DNA from: AP-15 sp963772295
GTDB lineage: Bacteria > Pseudomonadota > Alphaproteobacteria > ATCC43930 > CGMCC-115725
DNA length: 64,000 nucleotides
Reading direction: 5' to 3'
Assembly (NCBI GenBank): GCA_963772295.1
Contig: CAVYWO010000015.1
Coordinates: 372,001-436,000, forward strand
The position numbers and the translations under genes are program-made. How positions within the stretch are numbered: position 1 is the stretch's first letter; the number at the start of each line of letters is the position of its first letter. The notes under the pieces are model-generated. The model did not search any database, was not told the origin of the DNA, and saw nothing but the letters and a program-made list of their open reading frames with translations. Of this stretch, positions 52,460 to 60,813 are shown one piece after another.

Positions 52460-53278
52460 ATGCCGCTCAACGAAGATTTCTTGCGTACTATCACGCCGCG
52501 CTACACCACAAGAAGGGCCCTCGGCGATGCACAGCGCAAGTTCATCGAGGCTATTGGCCCTATACTACAACAGACACTAACCGAACTGCGGTTGAACACT
52601 GACCTGCGTGCCGTGCATTTCATCGCCCAGGCCTGTCACGAGACCATGGGGTTGGCACTGTTCGAGGAGCAAGCTTCCGGCGCCGGCTATGAAAACCGAG
52701 CAGACCTAGGCAACACGCAGCCGGGCGATGGTCCCCGCTACAAGGGGCGCGGCTTATTCCAGCTAACCGGCCGAGCGAACTATAAGACCTATGGCGACAA
52801 GCTAGGATTGGATCTGATCAACCATCCGGATCTCGCCGCCGATCCGGTCAACTCGCTCCGGATCGCCTGTGAGTTCTGGAACCGCAACAACCTCAACCCC
52901 TACGCTGATGCCGATGATGTGCTGGCGATCAGCAAGATCATCAACACCGGGCATAACGGCCCGACCTTGCCTAACGGGCTGCAGGAGCGGAAAGATTATC
53001 TCGCCAAGGCGAAAGCTGCGCTCGGCAGCGAAAATCTCTCCCCTTCGGCCTCGCCCCAGCCCGCCGCGCCCGCCGCTGGAATGCCGCTGCTGCGGCCAAA
53101 TGACAAGGGGCCGCCAGTCACCATCCTGCAAGAGAAGCTGGTCGCGGCCGGCTACGCTGTCGCCGTCGACGGCGACTACGGACCGAACACAGAGAAGATG
53201 GTCCGCCAGTTCCAGCAGGATCACAAGCTGGAGGAGGATGCCATCGTCGGGGCTGCCACCTGGAAAGCGTTGGGGTGA
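52460..53278 (+). CDS. GH19 (chitinase/lysozyme-like) enzyme with peptidoglycan-binding domain
   Basis: A 272-aa protein. Residues 30-190 match glycoside hydrolase family 19 of the bacterial/phage lysozyme type: FIAQACHETMGLALFEE with H60/E61 as likely catalytic residues, YENRADLGNTQPGDGPRYKG, GRGLFQLTGRANYKTYG. A Pro/Ala linker leads to a PG_binding_1 domain (about 212-271, LQEKLVAAGYAVAVDGDYGP). There is no signal peptide, so it needs a holin-like route or lysis to reach its substrate. Start ATG 52460 after AAGGAAGG. 110 bp after the SLOG-SLATT gene; its stop overlaps the next GTG start. Confidence 0.88.
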   Translation: MPLNEDFLRTITPRYTTRRALGDAQRKFIEAIGPILQQTLTELRLNTDLRAVHFIAQACHETMGLALFEEQASGAGYENRADLGNTQPGDGPRYKGRGLFQLTGRANYKTYGDKLGLDLINHPDLAADPVNSLRIACEFWNRNNLNPYADADDVLAISKIINTGHNGPTLPNGLQERKDYLAKAKAALGSENLSPSASPQPAAPAAGMPLLRPNDKGPPVTILQEKLVAAGYAVAVDGDYGPNTEKMVRQFQQDHKLEEDAIVGAATWKALG

Positions 53279-53721
53279 GGGTCTTTGTCAAAGCTGCGTG
53301 GTTCGGCGCCGCCCTCGGCCTCGCGACCGGGCTGGCGGCGCCAAACCAAGCGATAGCCGGTTGCGAGCGACCCCGGCCGGTTCTATTTTCTCCGGGCGCC
53401 TTCGCGGCCGAACTGACCGGCAGTGTGCCGCGGGGTGAACGCGATTGTTTCACAATCGGTGCGGCTGCCGGCCAAGTACTGTCCGTGAGGCAAAGACCTG
53501 GGCCGGACAATAATATCGTTTTTCAACTGTATCGGCCTGGTTGGAAGATCAAGCTTGGTCCGCATGGTACCGACGTGTTGGGCGCCACGCTGCGTGGCGC
53601 TGGAGAGGGTGATGATGCTCGGACATGGTCCGGCAGCCTGCCGGCCAAGGGCGACTATCTGATCGTCGTAGGCACGACGAGGGGTGGCGGAGAGTACCGG
53701 ATTCTGATCGAGATACGCTGA
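53275..53721 (+). CDS. Small secreted PPC-like domain protein
   Basis: A 148-aa protein with a signal peptide (VKAAWFGAALGLATGLAAPN, cleavage near AIA-GCE). A beta-rich domain follows, with VPRGERDCFTIGAAAGQVLS, WSGSLPAKGDYLIVVGTTRG and GEYRILIEI, reminiscent of bacterial pre-peptidase C-terminal (PPC) domains. GTG start overlaps the stop of the GH19 gene (GTGA), so the two are co-translated. The function is unknown; it may bind an envelope polymer or hold the lysozyme partner. Confidence 0.72.
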   Translation: MRVFVKAAWFGAALGLATGLAAPNQAIAGCERPRPVLFSPGAFAAELTGSVPRGERDCFTIGAAAGQVLSVRQRPGPDNNIVFQLYRPGWKIKLGPHGTDVLGATLRGAGEGDDARTWSGSLPAKGDYLIVVGTTRGGGEYRILIEIR

Positions 53722-54174
53722 TCCCGGGCGAACATAAACGGTGCGGGGGTCATGCTTCTGATCTAGCGGCGATCTCGCTATCCCATTTTCCAGTCGGTAA
53801 CGAGCGCGTGAAAGCCCGCCGCGGGATAATCGAGGTCGGCATGATCGCTAGCCCCTCTCGACGGATCGAATGCTCGCTGGTTGCCCGGTTGCCAGACAAT
53901 CCCGATCCAGTACCCGTCCCCACTCGACCCACTGGAAACTGGGCCCGTTAACTGGCAAACGAGCCACGGCAACCTCCCAAGGAACGCCGCAGCATCACCC
54001 CAGCGCCTTCGCCTTCACCCCGCGCAACGGCGCGGTCGCGCTTCGCTTACGTTAGCACGGCTTGGCAACGGCAAACGAAGCCGTTCCGTTCAACACATAT
54101 TTGTGTGGATGGTGGCGTGAATCCGCGCATAAACGGCGAAGGGTAAAATCCTGGCACAAAATTTGCCCTTGATC
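53722..54174. other. Intergenic region after the TIR-STAND/SLOG cluster
   Basis: Open frames on the plus strand (53870-54120) are short, overlapping and show no family I recognise. Nothing else is identified. It may be the right edge of the conflict island. Confidence 0.4.
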
Positions 54175-54237
54175 GACACGAGATCGGACAGCAGCTTCGA
54201 AAGAGGACCCGATGATGGCCGGGGGGAGCCCGGCTGA
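54175..54237 (+). repeat. Dispersed ~80-bp repeat, copy 2
   Basis: ACAGCAGCTTCGAAAGAGGA, CCC, a GATGATGGCCGGGGGGAGCC run. Lies directly upstream of the DUF2165 gene remnant. See copies at 41196, 56186 and 58151. Confidence 0.7.
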
Positions 54238-54257
54238 GTGTGCGTCATGTGCTAAGC

Positions 54258-54612
54258 ATGGATACAGCGTTTCCGGGAAACGGCCTTCTCTATCGCCGCA
54301 TCACTTCGCCGCTGCTGTGGCAAGCCGCTTATGCAGCGATCATCGTCGGCGAAGGGTTGACCGGCGTCGTGTTGGCGATTGTGTCTGCGATCGGGTGCCG
54401 CCCGCTTCAAGCGAGCCAAGCGTTTTGCCTTTATCGGCGCGACGCTCGGGTTTCTGCTCTGGTTCTTCGGTTTTATGGTGGTTGGGGGCGAGTGGTTTTC
54501 GATGTGGCAGTCGGCGAAATGGAACGGTCAACAATCGGCGTTCTGCTTTTACGTGACGATCCTCGCCGTAATGATTTTCGTCAACCAACCCGACGACGAT
54601 CTCAAGGCCTAA
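54258..54612 (+). pseudogene. DUF2165 small membrane protein, frameshifted
   Basis: The first frame reads MDTAFPGNGLLYRRITSPLL, WQAAYAAIIVGEGLTGVVLA (two hydrophobic stretches). From about 54385 the next frame continues GAARFKRAKRFAFIGATLGF, LLWFFGFMVVGGEWFSMWQS, AKWNGQQSAFCFYVTILAVM, the characteristic end of DUF2165 inner-membrane proteins. A one-base shift separates them. The family function is unknown. Confidence 0.75.
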
Positions 54613-54730
54613 CGTCTCAAGCCGGCAGTCAAGGCGCGATGTGTCGGGCGACCACCGCGAGTTTTACACCCCGCGACCGGTGGCGCATTTCATAATCGAA
54701 ATGACAGACACCCACTTGGGAGAATCATTT

Positions 54731-55909
54731 CTATCGAGCGGGTGCGCAATTCTGTCCCTTGCTCGCCGGGCAGGCCAAGAACATCGACCAAACGAAGTCG
54801 CGCCGGATCCATTCGGCCGACGGCAACGGCTTCGGGGGGCCGACCGGGTTCGTGGTCAGCAAGGTGATGCCGTCGGTCCCGTTGGACTCGATCGATGTTA
54901 CGGCGTGGCAGGAGATGCACGACGATTGCGATAAAGGCATGCCGACGTTTTCGCCCTCGATGATCGAGTTACCCAACAGCCCTGGCCGGTAAAAGCCGGT
55001 CTGTGCGCCGTCCAGGCGGTAGTTGTTCCATTCCGGCGCCAGGTTGGCCGCCATCATCAACGCGGCCAATCGCGGGCTCTCTTTGGTCGGCGCACCAACC
55101 GTCATCGCCGGTATCGAGCCGAATTTGTCGATGCAGCCCAGCACCTTGCAGCGAAACGGGTTGGTGGTCGGATTTTGCGGCTCGAAGGTCGCCCAAATCC
55201 ATTGGTCCAATAGCTTTGAGATCAAATGAATGCCGGCAAGCGCGAAGCAGTTGCCGTCTATCTGCTCGATATGAATAGAGTTGGTTGGCAGGCTGGTGCA
55301 CGTTTGCCTGATGCTTGCCAAGTCTATCCAGTCTGCTTTTACCTCGATCGCTGGCGCCGGGAACTGAATTGGCGTCCGATTCTTAGCCTTTAGAGCCTGC
55401 CCGGGCCGGTTCCAAAGGGCGTTTCCGGCGACATAATCCTCGGCGGCACCGTCCAGCCGCACCTCTTCACAGATGATGAGTTTCGGTTGGTCGGCGGGCG
55501 GCGCCCCGGCCTTGTTGCAGTTCTCGTTGGCAGCGCCGAGCAGTCCCTTCACCACCGCGGCGAGCTTTGGGTGTCTGAGCAGCGCAAACGGACTGCCGCC
55601 CAGCTGATGCACCGCGCTTTCGGCCTTGCCGAGCGCGTTCGGCACGAAAAGACCTTTGCTCGGGTCGGCCGGATACATCTGCGCCTGTTCGATCCAATCC
55701 TCCCACACAACATATGGATATTGATCGTTGTTTACCGGGCAGGTCGCCGCCACGAACAGCTGCCAAGCCGTCTCGTAAATATTTTGGCTGATCTCAGTCG
55801 GCGGCGCGCAAGGGTTCTGCGTAGCGCGCGTAGTCTGAGCCACGGCAGTGCCGAGCTGGAGGCCGATCAATACGAGCACGGCTGCGAATGCCGGGGCGAG
55901 ACGCTTCAT
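54731..55909 (-). CDS. Secreted protein with a single CxxCH haem-binding motif
   Basis: A 392-aa protein. A signal peptide (MKRLAPAFAAVLVLIGLQLG, cleavage near VAQ-TT) directs it to the periplasm. The only cytochrome c-type motif is CISCH at about residue 331, near the C-terminus, with a Met/His distal ligand not evident. Other sequences are AWQLFVAATCPVNNDQYPYV, VVWEDWIEQAQMYPADPSKG and ATFEPQNPTTNPFRCKVLGC. Six or more additional Cys suggest disulfides. Start at 55909 (MKRLAPAF); the frame continues to 55951. I do not recognise the family beyond this and would call it a c-type-cytochrome-like protein. Confidence 0.7.
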   Translation of the reverse strand: MKRLAPAFAAVLVLIGLQLGTAVAQTTRATQNPCAPPTEISQNIYETAWQLFVAATCPVNNDQYPYVVWEDWIEQAQMYPADPSKGLFVPNALGKAESAVHQLGGSPFALLRHPKLAAVVKGLLGAANENCNKAGAPPADQPKLIICEEVRLDGAAEDYVAGNALWNRPGQALKAKNRTPIQFPAPAIEVKADWIDLASIRQTCTSLPTNSIHIEQIDGNCFALAGIHLISKLLDQWIWATFEPQNPTTNPFRCKVLGCIDKFGSIPAMTVGAPTKESPRLAALMMAANLAPEWNNYRLDGAQTGFYRPGLLGNSIIEGENVGMPLSQSSCISCHAVTSIESNGTDGITLLTTNPVGPPKPLPSAEWIRRDFVWSMFLACPASKGQNCAPAR

Positions 55910-56185
55910 GGGCTTCACCTCCATCGGTGCGACAGCACGGCGCATCGGCATTTCTGCCGCGACCGCGTCAACAACTCGTTAATAGGCGAGGCAGCCAAGC
56001 GTCAAAACGGATTGTGAACCGCCAACAGTCTCTCGCGAATTTCCCATCGCCACCAAGTGCAAATGACGACCGCGAACTCGGGGGACGCGTGCCGCGCTGC
56101 AAGCTCAGGGGGGCGGCGACACCGAAATCGGTGGACACCGGCTCCGCCCTGGAATGACCCGTACTGCCCAAAGCCGCGGGCAATT

Positions 56186-56265
56186 CGCCCAGCCGCGGCT
56201 CCCCCCGCCCACCTCCGGGTCCTCTTTGCCGGCAGCGACCCTCCCGCATTCCCTCGACTCGCGAG
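56186..56265 (-). repeat. Dispersed ~80-bp repeat, copy 3
   Basis: Minus-strand reading gives GCAAAGAGGACCCGGAGGTG then GGCGGGGGGAGCCGCGGCTG, very close to copy 1 over the second half (GCCGCGGCTGGGCGA). Confidence 0.7.
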
Positions 56266-56689
56266 GAGAATAGCGGCCATCGACCCAATTGCCATGCCGA
56301 CGGCGGCGGAGCGGCGTTGGCGACCTCCCCAAAGCCCGGAACGCAGCCCAACCGGTCGGGGTATTCGCTAATCTGGTCATCCCGCCACTTCCCCTCGGGC
56401 CACAGCGCATCTCCCAAGGCCCCGCAAACGCAGCGGCCGGGTTGAGGGCAACACCGATCGCCGCGATCAGCAACACGAGGAACAGCTCGGCGTCGCGGTA
56501 GTCCTGCGGCTTCGACGACAGTGCCAACTCGGCGCCGGCACGGGGCCGAATGTGCGGTCATCGAGCTCCAGCCAGGCGACCGCGAGAAGGTCATCGCGAG
56601 CGGCCTCGCTCCCGGCGACGCCGAGCATCTGTGCGCGAACAGGATCGAGGCGCTGCCGAAAGCTGCGTCGGCGCGGCCCCCCGGCCGCC

Positions 56690-56850
56690 AACGTTCTGAT
56701 CCGCCGGCACGGCGCCGACGCCAAGCTTCAGGCCGCCCGCCTTCGAGATCTGATGCTTGATCGCAGCCGGCGTGGAAGGGAGTCGAACGGAAGCGAATTA
56801 GGCGGGCGATCGACGACCCCGCCGCTCCCATCATCCTGTCGGTGATCGCG
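56690..56850 (+). pseudogene. Degraded copy of a small hypothetical protein (related to 63281-63475)
   Basis: Reads VLIRRHGADAKLQAARLRDL MLDR in one frame and, after a shift near 56765, WKGVERKRIRRAIDDPAAP. The intact gene at 63281-63475 has LLIRKHGANAELEAARLQDL and RIRRAIEVM, so this is the same family in broken form. Confidence 0.7.
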
Positions 56851-57234
56851 AAAATCTCGATGCCTGCCTGCCGCGCGATCACCCCTTGTTCAGGAACCGT
56901 TCCCTAGAGTTTAGTCGCTATGGGTGCGGCCAACATGAGCCCGCAGCCTATAACGATACCGACCAGCAGAATGACCGTCATGGGGGCACGAAGGGTAGTT
57001 CAACGCCAGACGATCGGTATAGTTCTCGTGATGGCTTAAGGAACCCGACGCTGGAGAGCGCCGGTGTCAAGGTAAGGCGCACAGCGGACATTCTTGAGGC
57101 GACGTTCTCTTCTGGAGAGCCGCATGATACGACCAGAGCGCGATCCGCAAGAGCGAACCGCCTTTGCACGAAGATGCCGCGCGGGTCGGCAACGCCCGCG
57201 GGGGACTAAAATCGGGCACAATAGCCGTCATCAA

Positions 57235-57489
57235 TCAGCCTGGCGCCCCGTCCGGAGGATTGATGTGAGCGTCCGGCATAGCCGCGACCGAAGGGCGCAT
57301 GCATAGGATCTTCACGTAATTCCCATCGGTGGATGCGAGAGCGGTGCCGGCGATATAGGCCTGAGCGGAAAAGCCGCAGGTGAGCTCGTTCGATGCCGTC
57401 GGACCGACGATGACATCTATCGCATTACCCCTTTCGCAGTCCTGCGGTGCGAGGTGCATCGAGCAAATAAGTATCAGCACTTTGAACAT
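57235..57489 (-). CDS. Small conserved hypothetical protein
   Basis: An 84-aa protein beginning MFKVLILICSMHLAPQDCER, followed by NAIDVIVGPTASNELTCGFS and AQAYIAGTALASTDGNYVKI LCM. I recognise this as a small family frequent in Bradyrhizobium-type bacteria (the pattern ICSxxLxxxDC ... GPxAxNExxCG ... AYxAxTAxA), with no known function. Three Cys are conserved in this pattern. I place the start at 57489; the frame runs to 57546 without conservation. Not in an operon. Confidence 0.7.
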   Translation of the reverse strand: MFKVLILICSMHLAPQDCERGNAIDVIVGPTASNELTCGFSAQAYIAGTALASTDGNYVKILCMRPSVAAMPDAHINPPDGAPG

Positions 57490-57604
57490 TCTACGCCTGC
57501 CTAGGAAATGCTGCTTTAGAGACCGCCAGAGGGAGGATCGCCGCATCTTTAATGGTCTAAAACTAAAATGTCGAGAAAATAGATAGTTAATTTAACCAAT
57601 CAAG

Positions 57605-57700
57605 GCCGTCCTCGCCACCCGTCCGATCTACCACAGCAGCGATATGGCCATTCACGGCCACGTGTTCTGCTCCTTTCTGGCCTTGCTGCTCGCCAAAGAC
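57605..57700 (+). pseudogene. Transposase C-terminal fragment (IS1634/IS4-like)
   Basis: Reads AVLATRPIYHSSDMAIHGHV FCSFLALLLAKD. The TRPIYH-x(n)-IxGHVFCSFLAL motif is typical of the end of IS1634-type DDE transposases. No ends or other parts are left. Confidence 0.7.
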
Positions 57701-57820
57701 GGGATACCGGCCGAGTGGCCACCATCCTCGGTTACCCCACCGAGAAGCTCAGCCAAATCGCTTGATCGAAAAATTTCAAATATTTTTGGCTAGGTCTAAG
57801 AGCTTGTGGCAGTGCTAACC

Positions 57821-58112
57821 CTACCGGTCGCCGGGCGGGATCACCTCCGGCTCGGCCGGCGCCGATCCGCCCTGCGCCATCAGTTTCAACGCTGCCTCGA
57901 TCACGGCCAGATCAGCCGGGGTATAGGCAAGCGGATTGAATGCGGGCCGATCAGCACTCTCCGGCTCCGGCTTGTCGATCGGCTTCACCCCACCGCGATC
58001 GAGGACCAGCCGTCGCACACACAGAGCGGACGCGTTCGTCGGCCGCCGGGTCCTTCGCGAGGCCGATAAGCACCTTCATCATCTCGGGGCCTGCCTCGCG
58101 CGCAAGCTTGCG
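57821..58112 (-). pseudogene. Frameshifted small hypothetical protein
   Basis: First part (minus strand, from about 58112) reads KLAREAGPEMMKVLIGLAKD, PAADERVRSVCA. A shift near 58015 leads to LVLDRGGVKPIDKPEPESAD and YTPADLAVIEAALKLMAQGG, ending at 57821. The pattern LAREx(5)MMxxLxxIAxDxxAxxxxR...ALLDRGxGKP is common in small alphaproteobacterial accessory or phage-packaging-like proteins. The function is unknown. Confidence 0.6.
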
Positions 58113-58150
58113 GCAAACGTGATAGTACGGAAAATGCCGCCGTCGGGGTT

Positions 58151-58230
58151 TGGCTGGGCTCCCCCCGCCTACCTCCGGGTCCTCTTTTCGAGGCCGCCGA
58201 TCGATCGAGCGTCGGAGGGGCCCCAACGTC
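58151..58230 (-). repeat. Dispersed ~80-bp repeat, copy 4
   Basis: Minus-strand reading GACGTTGGGGCCCCTCCGAC, then GCGGCCTCGAAAAGAGGACC and a G-run with GAGCCCAGCC. The rest of 58113-58541 shows no gene. Confidence 0.7.
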
Positions 58231-58541
58231 ATCGTTGATAAGGGGGCGCCCTCGACCCGCAGCCTGTGGCGTGGAGCAGCAGCAGCGATCACGCGCGGAC
58301 TGGCGCAGGCGATGAAAATGCCGACAGGTGGCTTGCTTCTGCCGCAAGGCAGGAGAGGATTTAGCCATTCTTCCCTAAACTAAACGGGGCACAATTTAAT
58401 TCCCCTATTCACCTGGTGCACGGCGGGCAGGGCTCCCTGCCGCTGAAGACGCGGAGCTTCCTGGACCTACTGCGTGCCACGCCTGCGCGCCGCCCTGGCG
58501 GACCTGCTGCCCGCCGACGCCGCTGTCCTTACCGGTGATCT

Positions 58542-58943
58542 TCAGCTCTTCGTGACGGCCACGCAGTCGATCTCGATATCGAACGGACCGGTCCACTCCG
58601 GGACGCAGAAGAAGATTCGGGCAGGCGGGTTCTTGGGGAAGTAGCGTTTGTAGATCTCGTTGAAGGTCTTGAAGCGCTCGGCGGATATGCAGAGCACGTT
58701 GCACTTCAGCACGTGATCGAGGTCCGACCCCGCCGCCTCCAGCACTGTCTTCATTTGTTCGAGGATGCGCTCGGCCTGGCGCTCGAACGGCGCATGCTGC
58801 AGGAACTCGCCAGTGTCCGGGTCGAAGGGCGGCATGCCGGACACGAACACCATGTTCCCAGCTCGGGTGCAGACCGAGACGGGAGCGCCCCATTTCTCAA
58901 AATTGGTGTCGAACGGTTCGACGCGGATGATCTCTCGTTCCAT
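58542..58943 (-). CDS. RidA/YjgF family enamine/imine deaminase-like protein
   Basis: A 133-aa Rid-family protein, normally a homotrimer that hydrolyses reactive enamines/imines. It shows GNMVFVSGMPPFDPDTGEFL, QAERILEQMKTVLEAAGSDL, DHVLKCNVLCISAERFKTFN, IYKRYFPKNPPARIFFCVPE. R109 in PPARIF matches the active-site Arg of RidA, and the family Glu is seen near the C-terminus (PFDIEIDCVAV). Start ATG 58943 after GGAGGAAGG. It stands alone, followed at a distance by dehydrogenase genes on the same strand. Confidence 0.9.
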   Translation of the reverse strand: MEREIIRVEPFDTNFEKWGAPVSVCTRAGNMVFVSGMPPFDPDTGEFLQHAPFERQAERILEQMKTVLEAAGSDLDHVLKCNVLCISAERFKTFNEIYKRYFPKNPPARIFFCVPEWTGPFDIEIDCVAVTKS

Positions 58944-59227
58944 GGCCTTCCTCCTTTAAGCTGATACATTGGCACGCAAACGGCAATTCCTTTCGAATTT
59001 CCGTCGCCCTGCCGGGAGCCATCCCGAGCGAACCGGGAATCGGCCACGCCGAATCCCTGGCCGCCTTCGTCACCCCCGCCTCCATCCGGCTTGCTCTTAG
59101 CGGCTCGCCACCGGTTTGCAACGAACGATGGCCAAGGTCGGCAAATCGGATGGTGAAGGGACCCTCGCTGGAACGTGCGGCAACGGAGGAGATGCGCCGC
59201 AAGGGGCCTTTGCTGGCGCCTTTGGTG

Positions 59228-60239
59228 CTACGCCGTCGTCAGCACCATCCGGAAGCGAGCCTCGCCGCGCATCATCCGCGCGTAGGCCTCCGCTGCGCGC
59301 GCGAGCGGCACTGTCTCGATCATCGGACGCACGCCCGACAGCACGCTGAAGGCGAGCGTGTCCTGCGAATCCATTGCCGCGCCGGCGGCATGACCCACGA
59401 CGCTGCGGCTCGCGCCAATCAGCTGCAGGGACGAGACCTGGATTGGCTCAGCATCGACACCTATTACGACAAGCCGGCCGCGCACCGCGAGCCCATCGAT
59501 CGCCGGTGTCATTGCTTTGGCGCTGGCGACGGTCGCCAGCACCGCTCGCGCTCCGCCGAGGCGATTGAGTGCCGCAGCCACATCCTCGGTCGCGCTGTCA
59601 ATGAAGTGGTGCGCCCCCAGCTGGCGGGAGAGAGGCTCCTTGTCGGGCCCACGGGCGATCGCGACGGTGCGGAAACCGAGCTTATTGGCGAACTGCACCC
59701 CGAGATGACCAAGGCCGCCGACGCCCAGGATTGCGACCACGTCGCCCGGCATCGCCCCGCTGTGGCGGAGTGCATTGAAGGTCGTGACCCCGGCGCAGAG
59801 CAGCGGCGCGGCGTCGGCGGCGCCAAACTCGAATCGCAGCAAGCGCATGAGCGGGAGCCACCATCGCCTCGGCATACCCGCCGTCATACGAAATGCCGGG
59901 TATGCGCAGATTGCGGCAGTCGATCAACCAACCACGCCGGCACGGCTCGCAATGCCCGCAATGCCCTCCAAACCAGCCGACGCCGACGCGCTGCCCGGTG
60001 CGCCAGCCCAACACGCCGGCGCCGATTGCGTCGATCACGCCGGCAATCTCGTGCCCTGGGATGCGAGGAAAGGAGAGGTTGGGCCACTGCCCTTCGACCG
60101 TGAAACTGTCGCTGTGGCACACACCGCAGGCCTCGACGCGGACACGGACCTCGCCCCGCGTCGGCTCGGGCATTTCGCGCTCGACGAGTTCAAGCGGGCC
60201 GCCAGCCCGCGCAACCTGCACAGCCCGCATCTTTGCCAT
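59228..60239 (-). pseudogene. Zinc-dependent alcohol dehydrogenase, frameshifted
   Basis: The N-terminal frame (from 60239) carries the catalytic-zinc motif EACGVCHSDSFTVEGQWPNL, GHEIAGVIDAIGAG, and the structural-zinc Cys cluster GHCGHCEPCRRGWLIDC. After YAEAMVAPAHALAAI the frame changes near 59840. The rest reads FEFGAADAAPLLCAGVTTFN, then the NAD-binding ILGVGGLGHLGVQFA, and ends at 59228. The length with one base removed is about 336 aa, normal for this ADH group. Either recently inactivated or an assembly indel. Confidence 0.85.
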
Positions 60240-60394
60240 CGCCGCCTCCTAGTCGGAAACGCTAAGGTGCTCGTCATGCTTCAGATGAAATTTCCCGGGC
60301 TCGGTGCCGTTCGCCAAGCGGCCGCAAGGCAGCAGGCTGATCCGGCGCTTGCTGCCCGGCGACATCATCGTCTCGCCCAAGTTAGATCGCTGAG

Positions 60395-60625
60395 GGCGGT
60401 GACCACTCCGGCCAGCTCGTGCCCAGCGCAATGCCCGCAATGCCCTCCAAACCAGCCGACGCCGACGCGCTGCCCGCGAGCGTCGACCGGGCGCACGCCG
60501 CGCCGAGCGCCGCGCCCGAATGTCGCGGCCTAGCGCGGTCTGGCCCTTTTGCGGCTCGGGCCGCTCCACCAGCGTCATCCCGGCCGTTCCCGCAGCCTAG
60601 TCCGTCACCACTATCGCCTTCATGG
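60395..60625 (-). pseudogene. Chimeric dehydrogenase remnant built from both neighbours
   Basis: The right part (60560-60625) duplicates the N-terminus of the oxidoreductase at 61731 (MKAIVVTD, stop, AAGTAGMTLVERPEP). The middle (60431-60478) is a 48-bp direct copy of the Cys-cluster region of the zinc ADH (59951-59998). The left (60398-60428) matches the GHELAGVVTAL region of the oxidoreductase (about 61508-61540). A stop codon lies at its ninth codon. It looks like a recombination product between the two paralogous genes. Confidence 0.75.
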
Positions 60626-60813
60626 GAATTGTCTTCTCGGTCAATTTGTCTCTTTGGTGGAAATGTTGCGAGGATGGAAAGCCCGTTCGACATCTAATGC
60701 CAGGGGGCATGCATGGGGTAGTTTCCCAGGTTGCCCTCGGCGGGGCTGATAGGACGCAGCCGGCTGATCTGGACAGCGCCGGCCGGCCGCGTGCATCGAT
60801 GGGCGCGTGTCGC

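Larger units (their letters stand above)
55910..57234. other. 1.3-kb region of decayed DNA
   Basis: No intact gene. Holds dispersed repeat copy 3 (56186-56265) and a degraded small hypothetical gene at 56690-56850. The remaining frames on both strands are shadows or give no recognisable family. Confidence 0.5.

Noticed and set aside
57605..57700. A functional IS at 57.6 kb
   Set aside because: Only about 30 codons of a transposase C-terminus remain and no inverted ends were found.
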